Below are positions 9,101 through 17,251 of a DNA stretch of 55,233 nucleotides, piece after piece. The notes under the pieces were generated by a model. That model made no database searches. It had not been told where the DNA came from and saw only the letters and a program-made list of their open reading frames with translations. Origin of the DNA: Gammaproteobacteria bacterium (GTDB lineage: Bacteria; Pseudomonadota; Gammaproteobacteria; Arenicellales; Poriferihabitantaceae). The DNA is taken from NCBI GenBank assembly GCA_026708585.1, contig JAPOUQ010000064.1, positions 1 through 55,233 on the forward strand, read 5' to 3'. Every line of letters starts with the position of its first letter. Positions within the stretch are counted from its first letter, which is position 1. Both the position numbers and the translations under genes were made by a program.

Positions 9101-9940
9101 GTACAGGCCGTTGCTAAACTAGATGAACCTGCAGAAATGAATCCGATTCGCGATCGGATTCAACGTGAAACAAAATCCCTGGTGGAGCAAGGATATGAAA
9201 TAGATCAAGCCAGACAACTGGCTGGCTACCGTATTTTTGGCGCTAAGCCTGGGGCATACGGTGCAGGGCTTCAGGGCTTGATTGACAGTGGGAAATGGAA
9301 AGATGATCAAGACCTCGCGCGGGCATATCGCAATTGGGGTGGTTATGCCTATAGCCAAGAGAGCTATGGTGAAGATGCTCGGGATTGTTTCAGTGCACGC
9401 CTCTCCCAAGTGGAACTGGTAGTACAAAACCAAGATAACCGAGAGCATGATTTACTTGATTCCGATGACTACTATCAGTTCCAAGGTGGTATGGCTGCTG
9501 CTATACGGCACTATGGGGGACAACAACCGACCATCTACTTTGGGGATCATAGCAATCCGCAGGCACCAAAAGTACGTAGTCTAGAATTAGAGATCAGTCG
9601 CGTAATGCGTTCTCGGGTGACCAATCCAAAATGGATCGATGGTGTCAAACGCCACGGGTATAAGGGGGCTTTTGAAATGGCAGCCACTGTGGACTATTTA
9701 TTTGCCTATGATGCCACTGCACGAGTGGTACGCGATGATCAGTATGCACAACTCGCAGATGCTTACCTGCACAATGCAGATCGTCGTGCATTCTTGCAGC
9801 AACATAATCCCGCAGCACTGCATGATATTTGTGAGCGGCTACTCGAAGCCATTCAACGCGGGCTTTGGCAGCAGCCAATGGATCATCAGAAGAGGATAGA
9901 AGAGTACTTACTCAGCAATGAACAACAGATGGAAGGTTAG
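6122..9940 (+). CDS. cobN: Cobaltochelatase large subunit CobN
   Basis: This is the 1272-residue catalytic subunit that inserts cobalt into hydrogenobyrinic acid a,c-diamide in the aerobic B12 pathway. Length and motifs fit the CobN/BchH superfamily: LANYPTREGRLGNGVGLDTP in the middle, VHVGKHGSLEWLPGKSVAL, the MPHLYPFIVNDPGEGTQAKR segment, and a C-terminal YPSAIGLSVWGTSTMRTGGDD region. It begins nine bases after the cobW stop at ATG 6122 (a second in-frame ATG lies at 6128). It needs AAA+ and VWA partner subunits, which the next gene can provide. A BchH role is unlikely, as no bacteriochlorophyll genes are present. Confidence 0.95.
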   Translation: MHMLVAQPGGFVEDDSIIMRLDQTPADLVILSAADTTLALLAAQHPRVSGDSILQDYPEVRLANYLHLRQHASIDLYIDQVLQHAKVIVIDHLGGESYWPYGTERIVELCRSSGINLLMFSGDNTEDPNLLHKSTVSMDICRQCWRFLREGGPDNAQQLYRYLAQQFFGRDISVLPPKPIPAITIFHPHKSLATVDDWQKDWHDTNITIAIVFYRSHLQAGNTEAFHALCDELLQQGFNPLPVALSSLKDDLCLITLRQLCREYNAQLVLNTTAFALSSVDSEGKPQQALVGDLPVLQLIMSGDNRQRWEADARGLRPRDIAMHVALPEVDGRIVSRAISFKGLNYHCNQTQTDVIQYQPHRERIAYVVKLAARLCRLRTKVNKEKRLALILANYPTREGRLGNGVGLDTPASIIAILHALKQQGYLIKNLPHDGDSLMRTLQQGVTNDSDYWAMRPAFQSLAMADYMNFFEQLPKVSCEAVNARWGPPERDPMMRQNRFMISGLRCGQLFIGIQPARGYHLDPKASYHDPDLIPPHSYLAFYCWLCDNFQCDAIVHVGKHGSLEWLPGKSVALSEKCWPDLIFGPMPHLYPFIVNDPGEGTQAKRRIQAVIVDHLMPPLTRAENYGQLQDLERLLDEFYEARTLDSQRESLLRKDILECILKQDLHRDLDISRPQNEVEEMQLLNCTDAYLCELKESQIRNGLHIFGHSPEGQLASDTLVALARYPVNRGEGRDNSLIRALAEDLLYKGDTEDDEKFDPLDADWQQSWQGARPDCLQKLSEEPWRNHGDTRERLEWMALHILQQQVSPNTLRKEGLLATALVMARVYDDLQPRLTACGEQEIYQLMQGLSGRFVPPGPSGAPSRGRPDVLPTGKNFFSVDTRAIPTHASWTLGWRSAELLVEKYLLEEGNYPSAIGLSVWGTSTMRTGGDDIAQAFALIGVKPKWAEGSYRVTDFEILTLGFLDRPRIDVTLRVSGFFRDAFQGLIHLFDGAVQAVAKLDEPAEMNPIRDRIQRETKSLVEQGYEIDQARQLAGYRIFGAKPGAYGAGLQGLIDSGKWKDDQDLARAYRNWGGYAYSQESYGEDARDCFSARLSQVELVVQNQDNREHDLLDSDDYYQFQGGMAAAIRHYGGQQPTIYFGDHSNPQAPKVRSLELEISRVMRSRVTNPKWIDGVKRHGYKGAFEMAATVDYLFAYDATARVVRDDQYAQLADAYLHNADRRAFLQQHNPAALHDICERLLEAIQRGLWQQPMDHQKRIEEYLLSNEQQMEG

Positions 9941-9950
9941 ACATTTTTCG

Positions 9951-11066
9951 ATGAGTAATATACAGGCCAACATACAGAAGAGACTTACCATGAATCAGTT
10001 CAAGGAAAACCATTTTCCCTTTAGTGCCCTGGAGGGGCAGAAATCCTTGCAAACCGCCTTGTTGCTCGGTGCGATTGATCCGCTAATCGGGGGTGTGTTG
10101 ATTGATGGACCTCGAGGCACCGCGAAATCCACCGCAGCACGGGGATTGGCAGATTTACTAGATGGAGGCAGATTGGTGGATCTGCCACTAGCAGCTAGTG
10201 AAGAACAGTTGATCGGATCGTTGAATATAGAAGTAGCATTACAGGATGGCCGAGTGGACTTCAAGCCAGGTTTACTAGCAGCAGCTGATAATGGCGTACT
10301 CTACGTGGACGAGGTAAACTTGTTGGCAGATCATCTTGTAGATGCTTTATTGGACGTATGTGCTAGTGGTATTAACCGTATCGAGCGAGACGGTATCTCT
10401 CATCAGCATCCAACGCGATTTGTGCTGATTGGCACCATGAATCCTGAAGAGGGGGAATTGCGTCCGCAGTTGCTAGACCGATTTGGACTTTATCTGCAAT
10501 TGCCTAGCCAAATTGAGCCTTCTGTACGTCAACGCATTGTCAAGGTTCGATTAGCTTTCGATCACGACCCGGTAGCGTTTATTGCTCGATTCCAGGCCGA
10601 ACAGAATACATTACGGGAGCGATTAAAGCAGGCCCGCAAGCGTTTGACGGATATTGAATTTACAGATGAAGTCACGAACAAGGCAGCTGGGATATGTTAT
10701 CACGCGAATGTAGAAGGTGTACGTGCTGATTTGACATTGTTACGAGCGGCGCGAGCTCATGCCGCATGGAAGGAGCATGACGATATTGATAATGAGGATT
10801 TGCAAGCAGTGAAAGATTGGGTATTGAACCATCGACAGAGGGAGCCCTCGAAAGCTCCAACAGTAGATCGTTCTCCAACATTTTCTGCTTTTGACACCAG
10901 TTCTGACATGGCCTCAGACAATTGGACTGATTCAGAACAGCCTCTCCAAGATCATGCGGACTCGAGTAGAAAACAAGGCTGGGGAGCAATGGCGTCACAA
11001 ACTCCAGATATTGCCCTGATCGAGCCAACCAAGCGACTGTGGGCGGGTAAGCGCCCAAAAAAGTAA
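9951..11066 (+). CDS. chlD: ChlI/BchI-like AAA+ chelatase subunit (zero-frame product of frameshift gene)
   Basis: The protein is a magnesium/cobalt-chelatase AAA+ ATPase: FPFSALEGQKSLQTALLLG, Walker A GPRGTAKST, Walker B GVLYVDEVNLL and sensor region GTMNPEEGELRPQLLDRFGL, then an acidic, Pro/Ser-rich linker ending in RLWAGKRPKK. It would drive metal insertion by CobN. Possible ATG starts are 9918 (overlapping cobN), 9951 and 9990; GGAAGG at 9931-9936 supports 9951, giving 371 residues. The frame ends at TAA 11064-11066, directly after an A-AAA-AAG slippery heptamer. A -1 shift there joins it to the VWA domain downstream, giving a ChlD-type protein of about 626 residues. Termination gives the short ATPase subunit. 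Confidence 0.88.
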   Translation: MSNIQANIQKRLTMNQFKENHFPFSALEGQKSLQTALLLGAIDPLIGGVLIDGPRGTAKSTAARGLADLLDGGRLVDLPLAASEEQLIGSLNIEVALQDGRVDFKPGLLAAADNGVLYVDEVNLLADHLVDALLDVCASGINRIERDGISHQHPTRFVLIGTMNPEEGELRPQLLDRFGLYLQLPSQIEPSVRQRIVKVRLAFDHDPVAFIARFQAEQNTLRERLKQARKRLTDIEFTDEVTNKAAGICYHANVEGVRADLTLLRAARAHAAWKEHDDIDNEDLQAVKDWVLNHRQREPSKAPTVDRSPTFSAFDTSSDMASDNWTDSEQPLQDHADSSRKQGWGAMASQTPDIALIEPTKRLWAGKRPKK

Positions 11067-11085
11067 CTGGCCAGCAGCGGGGCCA
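11057..11085 (+). promoter_or_regulatory. Predicted -1 programmed ribosomal frameshift site
   Basis: AAAAAAG (11057-11063) sits in the X-XXY-YYZ register of the incoming frame (codons CCA AAA AAG), followed at once by TAA. This is the heptamer used by E. coli dnaX. Four bases after it, TGGCC (11068-11072) can pair with GGCCA (11081-11085) around an eight-base loop, a possible stimulator. A second, upstream stem (TGGGCG with CGCCCA, 11040-11057) abuts the heptamer, and GGGCGGG lies about ten bases upstream in the place of an SD-like stimulator. The -1 frame is open from 11051 through the whole VWA domain to 11830. Confidence 0.75.
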
Positions 11086-11830
11086 TCGAAAAAAAACTGC
11101 TGCGCAAAGATTTGCAGGGAGTGGTGTCAAGAATACGAGCCAATGTATTTCTACTGTTCCCAGCACAGCTACTTCGCCGGATGTTCAGAATAGTCGGGTA
11201 GTGCACTGGCCCAAGACTTTGATGCAGAAATCCAATCAGCCCTTGTTAGTACAACATTTGCATTATCGGCTTTGTCTTCCGTTTGCAAACCGACTCATTT
11301 GTCTGTTGATTGATTGTTCATCTTCCATGTTGAGTCGTAACAAGTTATCTTTGGCCAAGGGATTGGTCTTGCAAATCGCACGGCAGGTCCGCCAGCACCG
11401 TGGGAAGCTTGCGGTGATCGGTTTTCGCAACGATCAAGCGAGTATTCTGAAACGACCCGATCAACACGCAGGATTGGATGAGCATTGGATTTACAATATT
11501 CAGGGCGGTGGTGCAACACCACTTCGTAAAGGAATTGAGATGACTGAGCAATTCCTTCAGCGCTATAAACGACAATTTCCCGAGATTACGGTTGATTTAT
11601 GGTTACTAACAGATGGTCGATTTCGTGACCTTTCTGTACGCCCGAAGGGTGCAGGACATTACATTGTAATTGATTTTGAAGATGACCGGATACGATTGGC
11701 GAAAGCTAGGCAACTTGCTCAACTATGGAAGGCTAACTACTGGCGATCGGCTGATGTTTTTGAAATGGGCAACCTCGGATCAGCACCATTGTTCCTCCAT
11801 GAAAAGACAAATTTCTTAAAAGGTATGTGA
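11063..11830 (+). CDS. chlD: VWA-domain C-terminal half of ChlD-type chelatase subunit, reached by -1 frameshift
   Basis: This reading frame begins with a basic, Gln/Arg-rich linker (VTGQQRGHRKKTAAQ), as in ChlD/BchD proteins, and continues into a von Willebrand A domain. The MIDAS metal site is DCSSSM, with a GGGATPLRKGI loop and LLTDGRF further on. The domain contacts CobN and couples it to the AAA+ ring. No convincing separate start exists: the first in-frame candidates are a GTG at 11201 and a TTG at about 11219, neither with a ribosome binding site, and starting there would lose the conserved linker. Expression by frameshifting from the preceding ATPase is therefore the simplest reading; 255 residues are added. 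A sequencing error in the A run is the main alternative. Confidence 0.85.
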   Translation, partial: VTGQQRGHRKKTAAQRFAGSGVKNTSQCISTVPSTATSPDVQNSRVVHWPKTLMQKSNQPLLVQHLHYRLCLPFANRLICLLIDCSSSMLSRNKLSLAKGLVLQIARQVRQHRGKLAVIGFRNDQASILKRPDQHAGLDEHWIYNIQGGGATPLRKGIEMTEQFLQRYKRQFPEITVDLWLLTDGRFRDLSVRPKGAGHYIVIDFEDDRIRLAKARQLAQLWKANYWRSADVFEMGNLGSAPLFLHEKTNFLKGM

Positions 11831-11999
11831 ATGTCAAAATCCAAGACAGATATGCGCTTGGAAGAAGGTTGATTGAACTCGAATATTTCTCAATCACAGC
11901 ACATAAGAAAAAAATTTTCAAGCTCAATGCAACGGAGATTTACTGTCTCATTCTGACATAAAATATTCTAGGCTCTAGGGATCAAGATAACAGTACAAG

Positions 12000-12758
12000 G
12001 TGATATTGGAATTGATAACTGACGAATTACTGATCCTCGTTATATTCCTTGCCGCAGGTATTGTGAAGGGCGTGGTTGGAATGGGATTGCCAACCTTGAG
12101 TTTGGCTTTACTGACACTCGTTACTGATTTAACCTCTGCCATGGCTTTGATGCTAGTCCCCGCATTCGTGACCAATGTCTATCAGGCATATGCAGGCGGC
12201 AAAATTATCGGAATTTTCGTAAGATTTTGGCCATTTTTCATTATGGCTGGACTGACAATCTGCTTGGGAGCCCAAGCATTGGTTCGGGTGGACCTACCAC
12301 TCTTATCGGGGTTGCTGGGAGTTTGTCTGATGAGTTATGCAATGGTGAATATGTTCGGTATAAAGTTAATTGGATCATGGTCAAAAAGCGTGTGGGCGGG
12401 GCCAGTATTTGGACTAGCAAATGGTGTGTTAACTGGGTTAACTGGATCATTTGTATTCCCTGGGTTGATGTATCTGCAGTCCATTGGATTTTCCCGTGAT
12501 GAATTGGTTCAAGCTATGGGCATTCTATTTACTATCTCGACTATTTTTCTTGCCTTGAGCTTAGGTCAGTTGTCATTGCTTACTGCGAATTTGTCCATTC
12601 AATCGAGCATTGCGGTGATGCCAGCAATGATTGGCATGTTGCTTGGTTCCATTATCCGCATGAGACTTTCCGAGACCTTTTTTCGACAGATGTTTTTTAC
12701 TGCAATGACCTTGATTGGTGCGGTTCTACTATTTAACTCTATAATGATCGTCGTTTAA
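12000..12758 (+). CDS. TauE/SafE-family membrane permease
   Basis: The 252-residue product is almost wholly hydrophobic with about eight membrane segments and the family's Gly-rich opening GIVKGVVGMGLPTLSLALL, repeated later as NGVLTGLTGSFVFPGLMYL. TauE/SafE proteins are putative exporters of sulfite, sulfoacetate or related organic anions. It starts at GTG 12000, preceded by ACAAGG; there is no better ATG. It is separated by about 170 bases from the corrinoid operon and by 124 from the flavoprotein gene in the same direction, so co-expression with the latter is possible. Substrate cannot be read from the sequence. Confidence 0.85.
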   Translation: MILELITDELLILVIFLAAGIVKGVVGMGLPTLSLALLTLVTDLTSAMALMLVPAFVTNVYQAYAGGKIIGIFVRFWPFFIMAGLTICLGAQALVRVDLPLLSGLLGVCLMSYAMVNMFGIKLIGSWSKSVWAGPVFGLANGVLTGLTGSFVFPGLMYLQSIGFSRDELVQAMGILFTISTIFLALSLGQLSLLTANLSIQSSIAVMPAMIGMLLGSIIRMRLSETFFRQMFFTAMTLIGAVLLFNSIMIVV

Positions 12759-12882
12759 TGTCGGCATCTTCTGTATTCATACCATAATCCGAAAGGATTT
12801 ATGTGATAGTAAATAATGTATTATTACTGTCATCCCCAAACATAGCAATTTCAGTAACTTTTTCGATATACGATTTCATTCT

Positions 12883-15339
12883 ATGACAACGAATATACCC
12901 TCATCGGCTAGCGCTGTCATTATCGGTGGCGGCGTGATTGGATCAAGTGTTGCTTACCATTTAGCAAAGCTTGGTTGGAAAAATGTAGTGCTTTTGGAAC
13001 GTAAGCAGTTCAGTTGTGGAACGACTTGGCATGCGGCAGGATTGATCGGTACCATGCGTGCTTCCGAAAACCATGCAAAATTGGCTGAATATTCGATGTC
13101 GATTTTGCGCGAAATCGAACAAGAAACTGGTCAATCGACTGGATTTAAGCAAGTAGGTTCTATCTCGGTAGCACATAGTGAAGCACGCTTTGAAGAATTA
13201 AAGCGAGTCGCTTCAATGAATAATGCCTTCGGAGTGACTCAGGTCGATGTTCTCAGTCCGGCTGAGGCCAAGGAACTGTATCCCCTCCTTGAAACTGCAG
13301 ATTTATTGGGTGCAACCTGGGTCCCTCAGGATGGTTATGCGAGTCCAGTCGATGTAACTGCAGCTTTTGTAAAAGGAGCACGGGGAAGAGGGGCAGTATG
13401 TTTGGAAGATATGAAGGTTATCGGTATCAAAGTTGAGAATGGGAAAGTCATGGGGGTAACCACGAATCGCGGTGATATTCAATCGGATTATGTGGTGAAT
13501 TGTGCGGGTATGTGGGCTCGTGAAGTCGGAAAGATGGCGGGAGTGAATATCCCCTTACATGCTTGTGAGCACTATTATGCAGTGACTGAAAAACTCGACA
13601 TTTCATTGGAGTTGCCGGTTTTGAGAGATCACGATCGTTGCACTTACTACAAACCCGATGCTGGGAGCATGCTGGTTGGGCAGTTTGAGCCCAATGCGAT
13701 TCCTTGGGGTCAAACTGGGATTCCAGATGATTTCTCTTTTGATGAAATTGATGGACATTTTGAAGATCAAGTGATGGACGTTCTTGAAAAATCCCTACCC
13801 AGAGTCCCAATTCTCTTAGAGGCTGGGTGGCGTAAATTCTTCTGTGGGCCGGAGAGCTTTACTCCAGATGATCAATTCCATATCGGAGAAGCACCTGAGG
13901 TCAAGAATTTCTTCGTTGCTGCTGGATTAAATTCGATCGGTATACAAAGTGCTGGTGGTGTAGGAAAGGCTCTTTCAGAATGGATGCATCTCGGTTATGC
14001 GCCGATGGATTTATGGAGTAATGATATTCGAAGAATGTATAGCTTTCAGGGAACACAGCGATATATTGAAAACCGAGTCAGTGAAACTCTCGGATTGCTC
14101 TATGATAATCATTGGCCGTATAGGCAGATGGTTACCTCTCGCAATGTTCGACTCTCTCCAATTCATGAGAAACTGGTCTTCCATCGTGCCTGTTTTGGGG
14201 AAACTGCCGGTTGGGAACGACCCAATTGGTTTGCTCCAGAAGGTGTAGATCCTGTTTACCAGTATAGCTTTGGAAAACAAAACTGGTTTGAATATTCCGC
14301 AGCAGAGCACATGGCTTTTCGAACCGGTGTGGCATTATTCGATCAGAGTACATTTTCAAAATATTTGATTCAGGGACGAGATAGCTATGCAGTTTTGCAA
14401 AGAATCTGCACTGCTGATATTGATGTACCGGAAGATAGAGTTGTATATACCCATTGGCTGAATGAACGAGGCGGGATTGAAGCAGACTTGACTGTAACCC
14501 GTTTGGATGAAGATCGTTTTCTGATCGTCAGTGCTGCTGCCGTGACCAACCGGGATTTGGATTGGCTATCTCGGCATATTCCACCGGATGCTTTTTGTAC
14601 GGTTACAGATATTACCAACTCACAGGCGGTGTTAGGTGTCATGGGACCGAACTCAAGATCTTTGCTGAGCAATATTTTGAATATCAGTCTGGAAACATCA
14701 GAGTTTCCATTTGGAACTTCTAAAGTGGTTGAACTAGGCTGTGCGGTGGGTCGTGCCAGTCGTGTCTCTTACGTGGGTGAACTAGGTTGGGAAATATATC
14801 TTCCAACAGAAATGGCCAGACATGGTTTTGATGTTATTTGGGAAGCAGGACAAAACTATGGGATGAAACTAGCCGGATTGCATGCTCTGGACAGTGGTCG
14901 CATTGAGAAGAAATTTCTTCATTTCGGGCATGACATTTCTGATGAAGAAACTCCGCTTGAATGTGGCTATTCATTTGTTTGTCATGTCGACAAAGAAATT
15001 CCATTCATTGGTCGAGATGCAATTTTGAAACAACAGGAATCGGGAACTTGGAAAACCAAACGTTTGGTGCAATTTCTGCTTGAAGATCCTGATTCAATCC
15101 TCTATCACCACGAGCCCATTCTACAAAATGGGGAAACCGTTGGTCATCTTACATCTGGGAACTATGGGCATTTTCTAGGTGGTTCGGTCGGTCTCGGATA
15201 TGTCTACTCAAAAGAGGCGATCAACAATGATTATCTTCAATCGCATTCATATGAAATAGATGTTTCTGGAAACAAAGTTCCAGCTAAAGCAAGTTTGACC
15301 GCTATGTATGACCCCAGATCGTTAAGGATGAGAACCTGA
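12883..15339 (+). CDS. Dimethylglycine/sarcosine dehydrogenase-like flavoprotein with GcvT domain
   Basis: The 818-residue protein has the layout of dimethylglycine and sarcosine dehydrogenases: an FAD-binding DAO domain starting with GGGVIG (residues 15-20), a TWHAAG motif whose His50 is the usual site of covalent FAD attachment, an FAO-type middle domain, and a C-terminal aminomethyltransferase (GCV_T) half from about residue 420 that binds tetrahydrofolate. It would demethylate an N-methyl amine, passing the one-carbon unit to folate, consistent with use of glycine-betaine-derived compounds. The ATG at 12883 directly precedes the Rossmann strand. Which N-methyl substrate is used cannot be told from sequence. 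Confidence 0.88.
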   Translation: MTTNIPSSASAVIIGGGVIGSSVAYHLAKLGWKNVVLLERKQFSCGTTWHAAGLIGTMRASENHAKLAEYSMSILREIEQETGQSTGFKQVGSISVAHSEARFEELKRVASMNNAFGVTQVDVLSPAEAKELYPLLETADLLGATWVPQDGYASPVDVTAAFVKGARGRGAVCLEDMKVIGIKVENGKVMGVTTNRGDIQSDYVVNCAGMWAREVGKMAGVNIPLHACEHYYAVTEKLDISLELPVLRDHDRCTYYKPDAGSMLVGQFEPNAIPWGQTGIPDDFSFDEIDGHFEDQVMDVLEKSLPRVPILLEAGWRKFFCGPESFTPDDQFHIGEAPEVKNFFVAAGLNSIGIQSAGGVGKALSEWMHLGYAPMDLWSNDIRRMYSFQGTQRYIENRVSETLGLLYDNHWPYRQMVTSRNVRLSPIHEKLVFHRACFGETAGWERPNWFAPEGVDPVYQYSFGKQNWFEYSAAEHMAFRTGVALFDQSTFSKYLIQGRDSYAVLQRICTADIDVPEDRVVYTHWLNERGGIEADLTVTRLDEDRFLIVSAAAVTNRDLDWLSRHIPPDAFCTVTDITNSQAVLGVMGPNSRSLLSNILNISLETSEFPFGTSKVVELGCAVGRASRVSYVGELGWEIYLPTEMARHGFDVIWEAGQNYGMKLAGLHALDSGRIEKKFLHFGHDISDEETPLECGYSFVCHVDKEIPFIGRDAILKQQESGTWKTKRLVQFLLEDPDSILYHHEPILQNGETVGHLTSGNYGHFLGGSVGLGYVYSKEAINNDYLQSHSYEIDVSGNKVPAKASLTAMYDPRSLRMRT

Positions 15340-15600
15340 GTATCTTGGTTTTGTGAGATATGGCTGAAAGTAGTGCGTGAGGGATGATGCTGTAGCAAAA
15401 GCATTGGGATGAGATCCTCAAAAACCAGTCGAGTGAAGGCATTTGCTTCATATCAAGCCGCATGTTCGAGGACTTCGTTATAACGAGTACTGAGAAAAAT
15501 GGAGCAATCGAAAATAATTGAATTCCTTACCTATCAAAGTTTGTACAGAAAGCACGAAAATATTATTTGCATGCTTTGAATTTGACTATACCAAATTACG

Positions 15601-16314
15601 TCAATTTTTGCCGATACTCCTTAAAAACTCATCATCAGCTACATGCCTTAGATCTTCACCTGTCTGGATAAAAACAATATGGCCGGCAATGTTTTTGGCG
15701 TGACCACCAAACCGCTCTAGTGCGCGAATGCCAAGAACAATATCAATAAAATGCCCAATATTTCTCGGATCTTCCATGATAAATGTAGAGAGTCGGCGGA
15801 TGATAGACTGTAACTGATTGTCAAGCTTCAACCCTCGTTTTATGACTTTACCGGCTATCTTCATGTTCTGCTCACCAAATGAATTCATACTAAGTTGCAA
15901 CATCTTGCAAACATATTCCGCAAGTTGGTGAATATCTGTTAGGATTTCATCGGAAGGCGGTTTGTTCCCCGGTTCAAAGAAACGGATGGTCAGACCGGCA
16001 ATCTTTCTCGCTTCATCACCTGCTCTCTCGAGATCTGAGACAATTTTTCCAATTGCTATCAATTCCCGCAAGTCTCGGGCAACGGGCTGGCGTTTGGCAA
16101 TTAGTCGGATGATCTCATCATTCGATTGCGAATCCAGATCGTTCAGTTTTGAATCACGGGCTATGATATTATAGGCGTGCTCTGGATCTTCATTGGCAAG
16201 GGATTCTAGAGCTCCAGTTAACTGACTGATTGCTAATTGACCCATTTCCAGAATCAAACTGTTCAGGTGTTCAATTTCCTGATCGAAACGTTTAACGATA
16301 TGTCCTTCATTCAT
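15601..16314 (-). CDS. phoU: Phosphate transport regulator PhoU
   Basis: PhoU links the Pst transporter to the PhoR/PhoB system and represses it when phosphate is plentiful. The 237-residue product has the two three-helix repeats with the family metal-binding patterns (RDLRELIAIGKIVSDLERAGDEA in the first, RALERFGGHAKNIAGH in the second). It is the last gene of the leftward pst operon, 22 bases after pstB. Length is normal. Confidence 0.95.
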   Translation of the reverse strand: MNEGHIVKRFDQEIEHLNSLILEMGQLAISQLTGALESLANEDPEHAYNIIARDSKLNDLDSQSNDEIIRLIAKRQPVARDLRELIAIGKIVSDLERAGDEARKIAGLTIRFFEPGNKPPSDEILTDIHQLAEYVCKMLQLSMNSFGEQNMKIAGKVIKRGLKLDNQLQSIIRRLSTFIMEDPRNIGHFIDIVLGIRALERFGGHAKNIAGHIVFIQTGEDLRHVADDEFLRSIGKN

Positions 16315-16336
16315 GATCTGTTTATAGTCTCATAAA

Positions 16337-17197
16337 TTAGCCGAAACGACCTGTGATATATCCCTCGGTTAATCGGTGTAAGGGATTGGTGAAAATGATA
16401 TCAGTGGCGCCAACTTCAATCAACTTGCCAAGATGAAAGTATGCAGTGCGTTGTGAAACTCGTGCAGCCTGTTGCATTGAATGAGTCACAATACAGATTG
16501 AATAGTGTTGGCTCAACTCGTCGATCAATTCTTCAATCTTGGCTGTCGCGATTGGATCAAGTGCCGAACAAGGTTCGTCCATTAGGATAATCTCAGGGCT
16601 GATGGCTATCGCCCTCGCTATGCAAAGACGCTGCTGTTGGCCGCCTGAGAGCCCTGTACCTGGTTGATTAAGTCGGTCTGAGACCTCATCCCACAGTCCT
16701 GCCCTCTTCAGAGCATCTTCAACAATATCATTCAGTTCTGATTTATTGTTTGACAGGCCATGCAGATTAACACCATAGGCGACATTGTCAAAAACCGATT
16801 TTGGGAAAGGGTTCGGCTTCTGAAAGACCATGCCGACTCGAGCACGGAGCAATACTACATCCATGTTACGACTGTAGATATCTTCACCTTCAAGTCGGAT
16901 ATCTCCCTCAATTCGGCAGATATCAATAGTATCGTTCATTCGGTTCAGGCATCTTAAAAATGTCGATTTTCCACAGCCTGAAGGGCCAATCATTGCCAGA
17001 ACTTCGTTTTTACCCACATCTAGAGATACGTTAAAAATTGCTTGCTTGTTTCCATAGTAAACATTTACATTTTTGGTGGTCATAGCGGCATTGGGTGACG
17101 TGACTTCACCAACAGTCTTGTAATTTGGGTCATTCAACGGATCATCGGATATGTTCCGGTCAACTGAATTTGATAATTCAATGGAAGTCTGGTTCAT
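16337..17197 (-). CDS. pstB: Phosphate ABC transporter ATP-binding protein PstB
   Basis: It is the cytoplasmic ATPase for high-affinity phosphate uptake. Walker A is [19 protein letters not shown] near residue 72, the signature is [16 protein letters not shown] and Walker B is [14 protein letters not shown]. The N-terminus carries about 35 extra residues before the ABC domain, which is common in this family. It lies between pstA and phoU. Confidence 0.96.
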   Translation of the reverse strand: MNQTSIELSNSVDRNISDDPLNDPNYKTVGEVTSPNAAMTTKNVNVYYGNKQAIFNVSLDVGKNEVLAMIGPSGCGKSTFLRCLNRMNDTIDICRIEGDIRLEGEDIYSRNMDVVLLRARVGMVFQKPNPFPKSVFDNVAYGVNLHGLSNNKSELNDIVEDALKRAGLWDEVSDRLNQPGTGLSGGQQQRLCIARAIAISPEIILMDEPCSALDPIATAKIEELIDELSQHYSICIVTHSMQQAARVSQRTAYFHLGKLIEVGATDIIFTNPLHRLTEGYITGRFG

Positions 17198-17251
17198 GAG
17201 TAATTTATGATGTTAAGTTGCAGAGCATATCAAACCGTCAATCTTAAAATA

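Noticed and set aside
11201..11830. Separate VWA gene starting at GTG 11201
   Set aside because: There is no ribosome binding site, the conserved basic linker is encoded upstream in the same frame, and a slippery heptamer leads into it. The frameshift reading explains more.
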